A stretch of 42,746 nt of DNA, taken from positions 1 through 42,746 of the forward strand of contig CAUJJW010000248.1 in NCBI GenBank assembly GCA_963205105.1. Direction: 5' to 3'. This DNA is from Verrucomicrobiota bacterium. Its GTDB lineage: Bacteria; Verrucomicrobiota; Verrucomicrobiia; Limisphaerales; CAIMTB01. Below, in pieces: positions 34,482 to 42,746 of the stretch (positions within the stretch are counted from its first letter, which is position 1; every line of letters begins with the position of its first letter). The notes beneath the pieces were generated by a model. The model searched no databases. It was not told the origin of the DNA and saw only the letters and a list, made by a program, of their open reading frames with translations. A program made the translations under genes and the position numbers.

Positions 34482-35807
34482 TCAGTTGGTCGTTGGTTTC
34501 AGGTTGGAAAGTATCTTCGCCGAGTACAGCAGCGCCCGCCCGTTGTGGTAGGCCCCCTGCCACATCGAGGTCCGCGATTCATTCGCATGCGCACCTCCCT
34601 CCGCCGTCCGCGTCGCCCACCACCCGCCATTCGAGGCGATCTGGTGGCGTTCAATAAAGTCCAGGGTCTCCCGGAAGGCCCGATAGTACCGGACTTCACC
34701 CGTCAACCGGTACAGGTCCAGCATCCCCACCAGCGCCTCCGACTGCACCCACCACTCCTTCTTGGTCTCGTCCGCCTTCGCCCCCAGCGGGCCCGTGTAA
34801 AAGAAGCCCCCATGTTCGGCGTCGTACCCGTGCTCCAACGAATACGCCCCCAACGACTCCGCCCAACCCCGGTACAACGCCTCCGGCTGACCCAGCGTCC
34901 GCACCGCGTCCAGCGTCAGCCAGATGCACTCCACATCATGCCCATAGCTTGCCTTCAGGTTCCCTGGCTCATCCACCATCCGCCAGTTGGGCTGCCACCC
35001 ATCGATGTTGCACCGATGATCCGGGTGCTGAACCGTCCCCACATTGATCCGGACCAGTTCCTCCAGCCGGCTCTTCAGCGTCACGTCAGACCACACCCTT
35101 CCCAACGCCGCAAAGGATTCCAACAGGTGCAGGTGCGTGTTGTACGTCTTCGTGCCAATCGCCCCCACATACCGCGCTTCGTTCGGATCCGTCACCGGAC
35201 GCCAGTCCTGATAAAAGAACTCCGCGTAGCCCCCGTTCCGACCGTCATGGGCCCGACGATCCCACACCCGAAACAATTCCTGGGCCTCCCGCAACACCCC
35301 CCGGTCCCGTGACGCCTGGTGGTAGGCCACCAACGCATAGGTCACGAAGGAGTTGTGGTAGGCGTGCTTCCGCCGATCCACCGGCTCCCCCGCGTCCGTC
35401 ACTTTCGAAATGTACCCCCCGTTCCGCGCGTCCCGGAATGCCCGCTGCAAAAAGCCATACCCCAGCCACGCCGCTTCCAAACACTTCGCCCGCTCAATGT
35501 TCTCCGACGCCATCGTCGAGAAAAACCACAGTTGCCGCGCCTGCAAGGTCAGGAATTTCTCCCCCCGCGGCACAAACCGGCCGTCCTTCCAATCCTCCCA
35601 ATACCCCCCGTTCACCAAATCCAGACACCCCGGCATGTAGAAATCGAAGACCGTCCGGCGCAACAGGTTCCGACAGCGCTCCGCCTGCCGACGCAGTTCC
35701 GCCGCATCGGGAGCGCCCGTCGCCGAGGGTTCCGCCGACCGCGCTTGTCGGGCGCCTGCAAAAAGCAAGGCACACGCCAGCAGTACGTTGTAAAGGCCTC
35801 CACGCAT
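34482..35807 (-). CDS. AGE family epimerase/isomerase with signal peptide
   Basis: 441 residues related to N-acylglucosamine 2-epimerase and cellobiose 2-epimerase, (alpha/alpha)6-barrel enzymes that epimerise free sugars at C2 or isomerise aldose/ketose. Family segments include NGGYWEDWKDGRF, LQARQLWFFSTM, RKHAYHNSFVTYALVAYHQAS, NTHLHLLESFAALGRVW, GHDVECIWLTLDAV, HGGFFYTGPLG, KKEWWVQSEALVGMLDLY, and NGGWWATRTAEG with the tail MWQGAYHNGRALLYS. An N-terminal signal sequence (MRGGLYNVLLACALLFAGARQARSA) suggests export, uncommon for this family and at odds with its cytoplasmic partner encoded one base downstream. Substrate unknown, though the cellobiose/mannobiose epimerase branch would fit the polysaccharide genes elsewhere in the window. 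Confidence 0.9.
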   Translation of the reverse strand: MRGGLYNVLLACALLFAGARQARSAEPSATGAPDAAELRRQAERCRNLLRRTVFDFYMPGCLDLVNGGYWEDWKDGRFVPRGEKFLTLQARQLWFFSTMASENIERAKCLEAAWLGYGFLQRAFRDARNGGYISKVTDAGEPVDRRKHAYHNSFVTYALVAYHQASRDRGVLREAQELFRVWDRRAHDGRNGGYAEFFYQDWRPVTDPNEARYVGAIGTKTYNTHLHLLESFAALGRVWSDVTLKSRLEELVRINVGTVQHPDHRCNIDGWQPNWRMVDEPGNLKASYGHDVECIWLTLDAVRTLGQPEALYRGWAESLGAYSLEHGYDAEHGGFFYTGPLGAKADETKKEWWVQSEALVGMLDLYRLTGEVRYYRAFRETLDFIERHQIASNGGWWATRTAEGGAHANESRTSMWQGAYHNGRALLYSAKILSNLKPTTN

Positions 35808-35827
35808 ACGAGGTTGTGACGCGCTGC

Positions 35828-36619
35828 CTACGAGGAATCCCGCCCCGGGTCAAGTCCGCGGGGGACAGCGGCACCCTCGCCCATCCTCAACCATCCATCC
35901 CGCCCCAGACACGGAACCCCGTCCAGACAGTCCACCCGCAGACAGAGTTCGACGTCCGGCGATAGCTCCGGAATCGACCTCAGCCGCCGCGCGTTCTTGG
36001 CCCTGCCCATCGCCCCAAATAAGTCCGATTTCGCGACATTCCACGCCTCCCACACCAACCACGCTGCATCCCCAAAGTCTCCGCGCCCCATCCAGCGCTC
36101 ACAAAAAGCCCCGGCCGCCAAGGCATCCTCCAGCGCCGTCGCCTCACCCGTGCCACTGCAGACCAGCAGAATCTTCTCCGCACCCGCCCGCAAACAGGCC
36201 GACGCCACTGCCCCAAGGTTCAAAAACGATCCCGCGATCACCCGTTCCGCACCCGCACAGGCTCGCAACGCCCGCGTTCCGTTGGTCGTCGTCATCGCAA
36301 TCCTCCGACCACCCACCCGATCCCGCCCGAATTCCCGCGGCGAATTGCCCAGGTCAAATTCTCTCCCTCCCGTGATCTCCGCCCCAATCCGCAAGCCTCC
36401 CCGTTCCCCAGCCAGCAACAGGTCGGGGTCCCCGCGCCACGCCGCCAGCGCCTCGTCGACGGTGGCCACCGGCAGAATCCCTTCCGCCCCGTTCGTCAAT
36501 GCCGTCACCGCCGTGGAGGTGGCCCGTAACACGTCAAACACCACACACACCACCCCCGGCAATTCCCGGCCGGCCAGGCGTTCGAATTCCGCCGGCCCCA
36601 TCAGCACATCAATCTCCAT
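35828..36619 (-). CDS. comB: 2-phosphosulfolactate phosphatase
   Basis: 263 residues of the ComB family, which in methanogens removes phosphate from 2-phosphosulfolactate during coenzyme M synthesis. Bacterial members act on sulfolactate or an unknown phosphate. Signature motifs are complete: FDVLRATST (28-36), AGERGGLRIGAE (70-81), DLGNSPREF (89-97), MTTTNGTRAL (109-118), and LVCSGTGEATALEDALAAGAFCE. It overlaps the end of the glycosylase gene by 11 bases, so the two are co-transcribed and translation is probably coupled. The C-terminus is slightly extended with Gly/Arg. Its cellular role here is unclear since no other coenzyme M genes are seen. Confidence 0.92.
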   Translation of the reverse strand: MEIDVLMGPAEFERLAGRELPGVVCVVFDVLRATSTAVTALTNGAEGILPVATVDEALAAWRGDPDLLLAGERGGLRIGAEITGGREFDLGNSPREFGRDRVGGRRIAMTTTNGTRALRACAGAERVIAGSFLNLGAVASACLRAGAEKILLVCSGTGEATALEDALAAGAFCERWMGRGDFGDAAWLVWEAWNVAKSDLFGAMGRAKNARRLRSIPELSPDVELCLRVDCLDGVPCLGRDGWLRMGEGAAVPRGLDPGRDSS

Positions 36620-37523
36620 AAGACTTGTCTTCTCCAGTTCCCCGACGATTCACCACCCGCCCCGCCATCATCCGCACATGATGGAACAGATACTGCTGCG
36701 CATACCCCGCCTGCGGCCCGAAATACGTCTCCGAAAACCGCTTCAGCCGCGCCATCGGCGGTCGGCGCCCCGGAAAGTACAATTCCCGCAAAGCGCGCAT
36801 GACCCAAACATCCACCGGAAACGCCCGGGGGTAACCATACGCAAAGAGCAACACACAGTCCGCAATCTTTGGCCCCACCCCTGGCAGGGTCACCAACCGC
36901 TCGCGGGCTCGCTCCAAGGGAAGCCCCCCCACGGCTTCCAACGATAACTCCCCCCGCGCCACCAACTCCGCCGTCCCCTTCAAATACTTGGCCCGAAATC
37001 CAATCCGACATTCCCTCAGCGCACCCTCGGAAACCTCCGCCAAGGCCGCCGCCTTCGGAAAGGCGAAAACCTTCCCCCCACCCACGGGACCTTCAATCTC
37101 CTCACCAAACCGTTCACACAACAGGCGCACCCCCTCGCGGATCTGCGGGATTTGCTTGGTTGAAGACAACAGGAACGACGCCAGACATTCCCAGGGGTCC
37201 TGGCGCAACAACCGCAACCCCCGGCACGAGGCAACCGCCGCAGTCATCGGCCCATCGCTCGGAAACGACTCCAACACCGCCCCCAGGTCGTCTTCGATCC
37301 GCAGGTAGTCCTTCAGCCATCTCCAATCCCCCGGCTCCCCCACCGTCCCCACCTGGATCGTTCCACCCCCCGATTCCTGCCGCAGCCTCACCCAACGATG
37401 ACCCACCACCCCCTCCCAGCTGCCCCCGCATTCCACCCAACGAAAGGCTTGTCCCGATTCCAGCGTCGCCGCCAGATCGTACTCCTTCACCGCCCAGTCC
37501 ACCCGATGTCGAATCGCCGTCAT
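36609..37523 (-). CDS. ogg: OGG1-type 8-oxoguanine DNA glycosylase
   Basis: 304 residues from the ATG at 37523. The frame runs open 51 codons further, but into the upstream PAP2 gene. It removes 8-oxoguanine and cuts the abasic site by beta-elimination. The helix-hairpin-helix with catalytic residues is LPGVGPKIADCVLLFAYGY (Lys 219), followed by AFPVDVWVMRAL (Asp 238). This matches the K and D positions and flanking sequence of eukaryote-type OGG1. The N-terminal OGG_N domain is also recognisable (ESGQAFRW, WECLASFLLSSTKQIPQI). Most bacteria use MutM/Fpg, so the OGG1 type is a less common variant. It lies 4 bases after the PAP2 stop and overlaps comB. Confidence 0.92.
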   Translation of the reverse strand: MTAIRHRVDWAVKEYDLAATLESGQAFRWVECGGSWEGVVGHRWVRLRQESGGGTIQVGTVGEPGDWRWLKDYLRIEDDLGAVLESFPSDGPMTAAVASCRGLRLLRQDPWECLASFLLSSTKQIPQIREGVRLLCERFGEEIEGPVGGGKVFAFPKAAALAEVSEGALRECRIGFRAKYLKGTAELVARGELSLEAVGGLPLERARERLVTLPGVGPKIADCVLLFAYGYPRAFPVDVWVMRALRELYFPGRRPPMARLKRFSETYFGPQAGYAQQYLFHHVRMMAGRVVNRRGTGEDKSYGD

Positions 37524-37527
37524 CAGC

Positions 37528-38169
37528 TCAGGTCGAACCCACGGGATCGGCCTCCCATCGCACCGCCGGCCGCAACAGCGAAGGCACGCGCTCGGTCCAG
37601 CGCGGCCGCCGGCGCGACACGCTGCGGCGCCAGAGTTGCTCCGCCACCCCAAGGGTGAGCAGGCCAACCGACACACCCAACAAGATCCCCACCAGCACGT
37701 CCGACGGATAATGCACGCCGTTGTAGACCCGGGACCACGCCACCCCCAGCGCAGCCACCACCACCCATCGGCCCACCCGCCGATAATACCAGAAACACAG
37801 CGTGGCGATCAGCGCCGTATTCATCGCATGCGCCGACGGCATGCTCCCCAAGGGGTTCCCTTTTCCAATCCGCAGGATCGCGTTAGGCAATGCCGCGAAC
37901 GGCCGCGGGCGGAGCACCCAAAGCTTCATCGGATTCGCCACCAACTGATTGGCAACCAGCAGCGCAACCCCCAACAACACCACGAAAACCACCCCCCGCG
38001 GACCACCCCGCCACAGCAGACCCAATCCCAACACCACCAAACTTGGAATGAACAGCGGATGCCCCGTCAACGACCGCGCCAAGGGATCCAACCAAGGGGC
38101 TGCCGCATCGTGGTTGATCCACCTAAAAACAACCTCATCCCATGCTTGAATCCCATACACTGACGCCAC
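37528..38169 (-). CDS. PAP2-family membrane phosphatase
   Basis: 213 residues of the type 2 phosphatidic-acid phosphatase family. It hydrolyses lipid phosphates such as undecaprenyl pyrophosphate or phosphatidate at the outer face of the membrane. The three catalytic motifs are intact: KLWVLRPRP (82-90), GSMPSAH (108-114) and SRVYNGVHYPSD (146-157), with the conserved His in the last two. About five hydrophobic helices surround them. The C-terminal 35 residues are Arg-rich (RRSVSRRRPRW) and probably cytoplasmic. It leads a three-gene operon with ogg and comB. The function of the group is not obvious. The 275-base gap upstream has no clear promoter. Confidence 0.92.
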   Translation of the reverse strand: MASVYGIQAWDEVVFRWINHDAAAPWLDPLARSLTGHPLFIPSLVVLGLGLLWRGGPRGVVFVVLLGVALLVANQLVANPMKLWVLRPRPFAALPNAILRIGKGNPLGSMPSAHAMNTALIATLCFWYYRRVGRWVVVAALGVAWSRVYNGVHYPSDVLVGILLGVSVGLLTLGVAEQLWRRSVSRRRPRWTERVPSLLRPAVRWEADPVGST

Positions 38170-38300
38170 GCTGCCTCAGGCGATTCCTCCCCGCGAGGTG
38201 AATTCCCGACACCTTAAATCCCCAAATGTCACGGCTTCGTAACACCCCAACGCGTCTGGCTCCGCTATTCTCGCGCCTTTACGGCTGGGTACTTGAAGAA

Positions 38301-38322
38301 AGCTGCGTAGTCTACGGCAGCT
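38301..38322. repeat. Imperfect palindrome in the PAP2/CHAD gap
   Basis: agctgcgtag (38301-38310) faces ctacggcagct (38312-38322), complementary over ten pairs with one bulged G. It lies in the divergent gap 38170-38444 between the PAP2 gene and the CHAD gene, so it may be a regulator-binding site. No T-run follows, which argues against a terminator. Nothing else is recognised in this gap. Confidence 0.35.
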
Positions 38323-38444
38323 GATCCGCCAACCGCGCCGCCATTCCAGCCACGGGCCAAGTCCATAGTCCTAGTCCTGGATGACACTGCCAGCCGTGGA
38401 ACCTCCCTTTCCCATAGCCTGATACCCGTTCCCCCTCCTCTCGC

Positions 38445-39392
38445 ATGCCGCCCTCCAGCTCAACCCAGTTCCAGCTCCGTCCGCGCGAATCGGTCCGCGA
38501 TGGCATCCTGCGCATCGTGGAAGGCATCGCCAACCAGCCCGCCACCGCGGTATCCCGCGACGCCTCCGCCCATGCCAGCGCCATCCATGAAACCCGGCTC
38601 GCCCTCAAGCGCGCGCGCGCCCTCGTCCGACTGCTGCGCCCCACCCTCGGCTCCAGCCTCGCCAACCGGCTGAATCGCAGTCTGCGCACCGCCAGCCAAC
38701 GACTCGCGAAAGCCCGGGACACCACAGCCGGACTCCAACGACTCACCCAACTCCGCCGCAAACGACGCGCCGCGGACGCTCGGGCCCTTGCCCAGGCACA
38801 GGCCCAGTTCGCCAAATCCAGCCAGCATCAAGGCTTGTCCGCCGCCGAGCTCACGCAGGGCCTGGCTCGAGCCCGAACCGCACTCCGCTCCACCGCGCGC
38901 TCGTTGAAAACAGCGCCCTGGAAGCGCAAGGGTTGGGACATCGTCAGCACCGGACTGGAGGCCGCCTACCGCCGCGCCCGCAAACGACTGCGAACCGCAC
39001 GGACTTCCACCGATGACGCCGCTTTCCACGCCTGGCGCACCGCCTGCAAATCCCTGTTTTACCAACTCGCACTGCTCCGCCCCCTCACCAAGGGCCGGCT
39101 CGACCGATGGGTCAAGGACTTGGACCAATTGCAGGACGACCTCGGTCGGTTGAACGACCTGTCCAACCTCGCTGTCATCCTCACCCCAACGCCCTCAGCA
39201 CCAGCGGAGTCGGCAGGGACGGCGACATCTGAAGGGAAAACCGCCGTCCAACGTTCCCTGGGCATCCTTCAACAGGAAAGGGAGCGAGTGCGAAAACACT
39301 CCATCCGCCGGGGACGCCGCCTGCTGGCGGACCGTCCCCCCGAGTTTCTCGAGCGCCTCACCCACGCGTGGAAGGCTTGGCGCAAGAAGTGA
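38445..39392 (+). CDS. CHAD domain protein
   Basis: 315 residues, an all-alpha CHAD domain built of two four-helix halves rich in conserved His, Arg and Lys: HETRLALKRARALVRLLRP near residue 48 and FHAWRTACKSLFYQLALLRP near 200. CHAD domains bind polyphosphate and are commonly linked to polyphosphate granules or to CYTH phosphatases. No CYTH domain or polyphosphate kinase is seen nearby. The protein is strongly basic, with many RAxKRLRTARTS-like repeats. No signal peptide, so it is cytoplasmic. It ends 13 bases from the convergent ThuA gene. Confidence 0.9.
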   Translation: MPPSSSTQFQLRPRESVRDGILRIVEGIANQPATAVSRDASAHASAIHETRLALKRARALVRLLRPTLGSSLANRLNRSLRTASQRLAKARDTTAGLQRLTQLRRKRRAADARALAQAQAQFAKSSQHQGLSAAELTQGLARARTALRSTARSLKTAPWKRKGWDIVSTGLEAAYRRARKRLRTARTSTDDAAFHAWRTACKSLFYQLALLRPLTKGRLDRWVKDLDQLQDDLGRLNDLSNLAVILTPTPSAPAESAGTATSEGKTAVQRSLGILQQERERVRKHSIRRGRRLLADRPPEFLERLTHAWKAWRKK

Positions 39393-39405
39393 ACCCACCC
39401 ACCGG

Positions 39406-40797
39406 CTACAGCGCCTTGATCCGGATGTTCCGGAACGCCACGGCGCCGTGGTCGCCCTGCAACAGGATCGGACCCGGCTGGTCCAGGTTGTTGTCCAGCT
39501 GACCACCCGTTCCCCGAGTCACTTCCACGCCGTCGTGGATCTTGACCCCGTTCAGCGTCACGGTGATCCGATTGCCTCGAATCGTCGCCTCCACCTCCTG
39601 CCATTGGCCCGGAGGACGCGACGCGTTCTCCGACGGCGCTTTCACGCTGTAAAGTCCCCCGTCCCCACCGTTCGCTGGAGGTTGGGTGGAATCGCCAAAG
39701 ATCTGAATCTCGTACCGGCCGCGCAGGTAAAACCCGGAGTTTGCCCCCTTCGGCACCAGGTACTCATACCGCACCGTGAAATCGCCAAACTTGGCCTCGG
39801 ACACCAGATCCGTGCCGTGCTTCCCGTCCGGGATTTCGTTCACCAGCATGCCGTTCTGCGCACTCCAGGTCGCCTCGCCGTCCGGGTTGCGCAGTTTCCA
39901 GCCAGCCAGGTCCTGCCCATTGAACAACGGTCGAAACCCTTCCTTCGCCTCGGCTTCCGTCACCCGCGCCGTCAGATCCTGCGGCGTCGCATCGCCCTGG
40001 TCCAAACCCAGCGCCCAACGGATGCCGCCCAGAATGTGCTTCTGATACGCCACACTGACCGACACGTCGTTCTTGCGCCCCTTCATCGCCGGATCCGCAT
40101 CCCAGATGTCTTCCCGGTGACCCAGCGAGGTGTACCAAACCCGGCCCTTGCCGTAGAGCCGCGCCCAACTGATCGGGTAATGGCCCGGCAGCTTGCTGTT
40201 CGGGTGCTGATCCAAATCCAGCAACGCCTTCACCGCTTTCCGCTGGTAGCCGTCCAGAATATAGATCTCGTCAAACACCTTGAACGAGGCGCCCAAATGC
40301 TGGTTGCCAGGGAAGTTGGTGTCTCCGTTAAATGCCTCCACCGCAGCCTGTTCCCTGTGGGTCCGAAATTCGCCGTTGATCATCACCGTGTACGGATGCA
40401 GCGGCTTGTGACCCCGAAACGTATCGGTCGCGGAATGCATGCCCAGAAAACCCTTGCCGCTCTCCACCCACTTCAGGAACCCCGCCACATCCGGAATCGG
40501 CAGGTCCCCGGTCGTGTTGGCAAAAATCACCGCATCATACCCGGCCAGCGCCGCCGGAGTCATCTTGGCGGTCATGTCGGCGTCCGTCCGAACATAGTCG
40601 ACGTCGAAGGACCCGTCGGCCTTGCCCAACTCCGCCAGAACCCGCTCAGCGGTCGGGATGGAGCTGTGCCGGAAACCTTTGGTCACCGTCACCACCAGGA
40701 CTTTCTTGGGCGCCGCCGAGGCGACCAGCGTGCCACCAAGAACCAGGATCGCCGCACAACAGGCGGCCCATCGGGTAGGGAGGAATTGCGTTCTCAT
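39406..40797 (-). CDS. ThuA - 3-keto-disaccharide hydrolase (DUF1080) fusion
   Basis: 463 residues, secreted (signal peptide MRTQFLPTRWAACCAAILVLGGTLVASAA). Residues ~30-270 are a ThuA-like trehalose-utilisation domain with a glutamine-amidotransferase-like fold: KKVLVVTVTKGFRHSSIPTAE, ANTTGDLPIPD, GKGFLGMHSATDTF, and GRVWYTSLGHREDIW. Residues ~285-463 are a 3-keto-disaccharide hydrolase (DUF1080/LamG-like) domain: FRPLFNGQDLAGWKLRNPDG, DFTVRYEYLVPKGANSGFYLRG, RYEIQIFGD, WQEVEATIRGNRITVTLNG and GPILLQGDHGAVAFRNIRIK. The ThuA and hydrolase domains are often separate genes in PVC bacteria. The fusion supports a joint role in breaking down 3-keto-sugars outside the cytoplasm, by inference from family knowledge. 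Confidence 0.92.
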   Translation of the reverse strand: MRTQFLPTRWAACCAAILVLGGTLVASAAPKKVLVVTVTKGFRHSSIPTAERVLAELGKADGSFDVDYVRTDADMTAKMTPAALAGYDAVIFANTTGDLPIPDVAGFLKWVESGKGFLGMHSATDTFRGHKPLHPYTVMINGEFRTHREQAAVEAFNGDTNFPGNQHLGASFKVFDEIYILDGYQRKAVKALLDLDQHPNSKLPGHYPISWARLYGKGRVWYTSLGHREDIWDADPAMKGRKNDVSVSVAYQKHILGGIRWALGLDQGDATPQDLTARVTEAEAKEGFRPLFNGQDLAGWKLRNPDGEATWSAQNGMLVNEIPDGKHGTDLVSEAKFGDFTVRYEYLVPKGANSGFYLRGRYEIQIFGDSTQPPANGGDGGLYSVKAPSENASRPPGQWQEVEATIRGNRITVTLNGVKIHDGVEVTRGTGGQLDNNLDQPGPILLQGDHGAVAFRNIRIKAL

Positions 40798-40892
40798 CAG
40801 GAGGGATTGCGTTCAGGGATTCAAAGGGAGCCGTCCCAGCCACGCCAGCCCGATCTTGCCACCCCCCTCGTAAACAATTGGTGTCGACCCTT

Positions 40893-40909
40893 GCCCGATT
40901 CCATCGGGC
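40893..40909. repeat. Short perfect hairpin upstream of typA
   Basis: gcccgat and atcgggc form a 7-bp stem with a tcc loop in the 203-base divergent gap (40798-41000) between the ThuA gene and typA. No T-run follows, so it is not an obvious terminator. It may be an operator. I found no convincing promoter boxes in this gap. Confidence 0.35.
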
Positions 40910-41000
40910 TGATAGGGTTCCCGACCCGGCTGGGCCGGGGTTGGCCGGCCTAAACCGCCGGCGTGCTCCGGGGGCCACACCGCCCGCGGCTACCCGCCCC

Positions 41001-42746
41001 ATGGAAAACGAACCGCTCTCGATGCAACACATCCGCAATATCGCGATCATCGCGCACGTCGATCACGGCAAGACAACCCTTGTCGATTGCCTGCTCAAAC
41101 AATCTGGCACCTTCCGCGCCAACGAGGCCAAGTCCTCCGAGGAACGCATCATGGATTCCATGGACCTGGAACGTGAGAAGGGGATCACCATCCGCGCCAA
41201 GAACGCCGCCTTCAAATACAAGAATTACCACATCAACATCGTCGACACCCCTGGTCATGCCGACTTCGGTGGTGAGGTCGAACGTATCATGAACATGATC
41301 GACGGCGTCCTCCTCGTCGTCGACGCCGCCGAAGGTCCCCAGGCCCAAACCCGCTTCGTCCTCCGTAAGGCCCTCGAAGCCGGCGCCAAGCCCATCGTGG
41401 TCATCAACAAAATCGACCGCGATAATTCCAATCCCAAGAAGGTCCTGGATCAGGTCTTCGAGTTGTTCATGTCCCTCAAGGCCACCGACGAACAACTCGA
41501 CTTCCCCTTCATCTACTGCTCCGCCAAGGCCGGTTACGCCAAGGTCGAACTCGACCACGTCAGCGGCACGATGGAGCCCCTCTTCGACGCCATCGTCAAA
41601 CACATCCCCCCGCCCCGCGCCAAGGCCGGCGAAGGTTTCCAAATCCTCATCGCCAACCTCGATTACTCCGAATACCTCGGCCGTATCGCCTTCGGCAAAA
41701 TCGTCGAAGGTAAGGTCAAGGTCGGCCAACCCTCCGTCTGCCTCCACGGCGACGGCAGGATCACCCAGGGCAAGATCACCATGATCTACCACTTCGAGGG
41801 CCTGAAGCGGATCGAGATCGAGGAGGCCCATGCCGGTGACATCATCGGCGTGACCGGCTTCGAGGACGTTTTCATCGGCGAAACCATCTCCGACCGCCCT
41901 GAACGCGGCGCCCTCCCCTACATCCCCATCGATCCCCCCACGATCCAGATGGAGTTCGCCGTCAACGACGGCCCCCTCGGCGGCACCGATGGCAAACTCG
42001 TCACCGCCCGCCATATCTGGGACCGGTTGGTGAAGGAAATCCGCACCAACGTCGCCCTTCGCATCGCCCAAACCAACGATGCCAAGGTGTTCGCCGTCTC
42101 CGGCCGCGGCGAAATGCAGATCGCCATTCTCGTCGAACAGATGCGCCGCGAAGGATACGAAGTCCTCGTCTCCCGCCCCGAAGTGCTCTGGAAAAAAGGC
42201 CCCGACGGCGAACCGCTCGAACCCATCGAGAAGCTCTTCGTCGAAGTGCCCAACGAAAACCTCGGGGCCATCATGGAGAACCTCTCCTTCCGCAAGGCCC
42301 AGATCACCAACATGAATCATGTCGGTTCTCTGGTGTCCCTCGAGGCCCTCGTCCCCATGCGCGGTCTCATCGGCTTCGAAACCGATCTCGTCAACCAGAC
42401 CCGCGGCATGGGCGTCATGAGCCACTTGTTCCACGAGTACGGCCCCGATCGCGGCGAAATCGCCGCCCGCAAAAACGGTTCCCTCGTCTCCATGGACACC
42501 GGCGAAGCCACATCCTACGCCCTCAACATGGTCCAGGAACGCGGCCGCCTCATGATCGAACCCGGCGACGCCGTCTACGTCGGCATGATCGTCGGCGAAA
42601 ATGCCCGGGAAAATGACATCCCCGTCAACCCGGTGAAGGAAAAGAAACTCACCAACATGCGCTCCCAGGGCGATGGCAAGGGCATCAAGCTCAATGCCCC
42701 CCTCAAGCTCAGCCTCGAACGCGCCCTCGAATACATCGACGTCGAT
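41001..42746 (+). CDS. typA: GTPase TypA/BipA (3' end beyond the window)
   Basis: Ribosome-associated translational GTPase that aids ribosome assembly and stress adaptation. 582 codons are present without a stop, ending in the C-terminal motif region [12 protein letters not shown]. coli TypA has about 607 residues, so only about 25 residues are missing. G-domain motifs: G1 [11 protein letters not shown]2-region [11 protein letters not shown]3 [11 protein letters not shown]4 NKID, and G5 CSAKAG. The beta-barrel domain has [17 protein letters not shown], and the EF-G-like domains have [22 protein letters not shown] and [26 protein letters not shown] start at 41022 (second Met) would remove 7 residues. 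Upstream is a short hairpin and no clear Shine-Dalgarno site. Confidence 0.97.
   Translation, partial: MENEPLSMQHIRNIAIIAHVDHGKTTLVDCLLKQSGTFRANEAKSSEERIMDSMDLEREKGITIRAKNAAFKYKNYHINIVDTPGHADFGGEVERIMNMIDGVLLVVDAAEGPQAQTRFVLRKALEAGAKPIVVINKIDRDNSNPKKVLDQVFELFMSLKATDEQLDFPFIYCSAKAGYAKVELDHVSGTMEPLFDAIVKHIPPPRAKAGEGFQILIANLDYSEYLGRIAFGKIVEGKVKVGQPSVCLHGDGRITQGKITMIYHFEGLKRIEIEEAHAGDIIGVTGFEDVFIGETISDRPERGALPYIPIDPPTIQMEFAVNDGPLGGTDGKLVTARHIWDRLVKEIRTNVALRIAQTNDAKVFAVSGRGEMQIAILVEQMRREGYEVLVSRPEVLWKKGPDGEPLEPIEKLFVEVPNENLGAIMENLSFRKAQITNMNHVGSLVSLEALVPMRGLIGFETDLVNQTRGMGVMSHLFHEYGPDRGEIAARKNGSLVSMDTGEATSYALNMVQERGRLMIEPGDAVYVGMIVGENARENDIPVNPVKEKKLTNMRSQGDGKGIKLNAPLKLSLERALEYIDVD

Noticed and set aside
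37524..37676. A longer N-terminus (51 residues, Cys/Arg-rich) for the OGG1-type glycosylase
   Set aside because: It lies inside the PAP2 gene in another frame and adds no family sequence. The ATG at 37523 directly precedes the OGG domain.

Overview
The window is GC-rich and densely coded. Its gene content points to a verrucomicrobial or related PVC-group bacterium, probably near the Limisphaerales/Pedosphaera side. The clues are very large secreted FG-GAP/ASPIC (CRTAC1-like) proteins, a ThuA plus 3-keto-disaccharide-hydrolase fusion, Gfo/Idh/MocA and AGE-epimerase sugar genes, pilin-like proteins with unusual C-termini, palindromic repeats of the 'LTPTLSRRERE' type, and few recognisable Shine-Dalgarno sites. 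The assignment rests on gene families only, since no rRNA or tRNA gene was found.

Region 1 (1-15878, plus strand) begins with palindromic repeats (1-480) and continues with exported proteins. These are a six-strand-repeat beta-propeller protein, a GH5 endoglucanase-like enzyme, a lipoprotein joining a c-type haem site to FG-GAP repeats, a 1214-residue FG-GAP protein with two ASPIC domains, a 1267-residue adhesin-like protein with PA14-like and duplicated CBM6-like domains, and a second double-ASPIC protein of 1262 residues. The set looks built for handling polysaccharide outside the cytoplasm. A strong intrinsic terminator sits at 11992-12027.

Region 2 (15853-22124, minus strand) is a pentose module: an isomerase of the FucI/AraA superfamily, a membrane fatty-acid desaturase, ribulokinase (araB), L-ribulose-5-phosphate 4-epimerase (araD) and a lipoprotein aldose 1-epimerase (galM). 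Together they can take L-arabinose to D-xylulose-5-phosphate if the isomerase accepts L-arabinose.

Region 3 (22740-33313, plus strand) is one compact type II secretion / type IV pilus (MSHA-like) locus. Its order is small prepilin, GspE/PilB ATPase, GspF/PilC platform protein, two large paralogous prepilin-like proteins, a PilM-PilN/GspL-like fusion, PilO/GspM-like, PilP/GspC-like and secretin. Several genes overlap by ATGA. The second large prepilin ends in a 62-residue tail with 30 Asp and 6 Cys, the most unusual object in the window. No prepilin peptidase or retraction ATPase is encoded here.

Region 4 (33326-42746) is mixed. It holds an oxidoreductase/AGE-epimerase pair, an operon of PAP2 phosphatase, OGG1-type DNA glycosylase and 2-phosphosulfolactate phosphatase, a CHAD protein, the ThuA-DUF1080 fusion, and the GTPase gene typA, which runs off the right edge with only about 25 codons missing.
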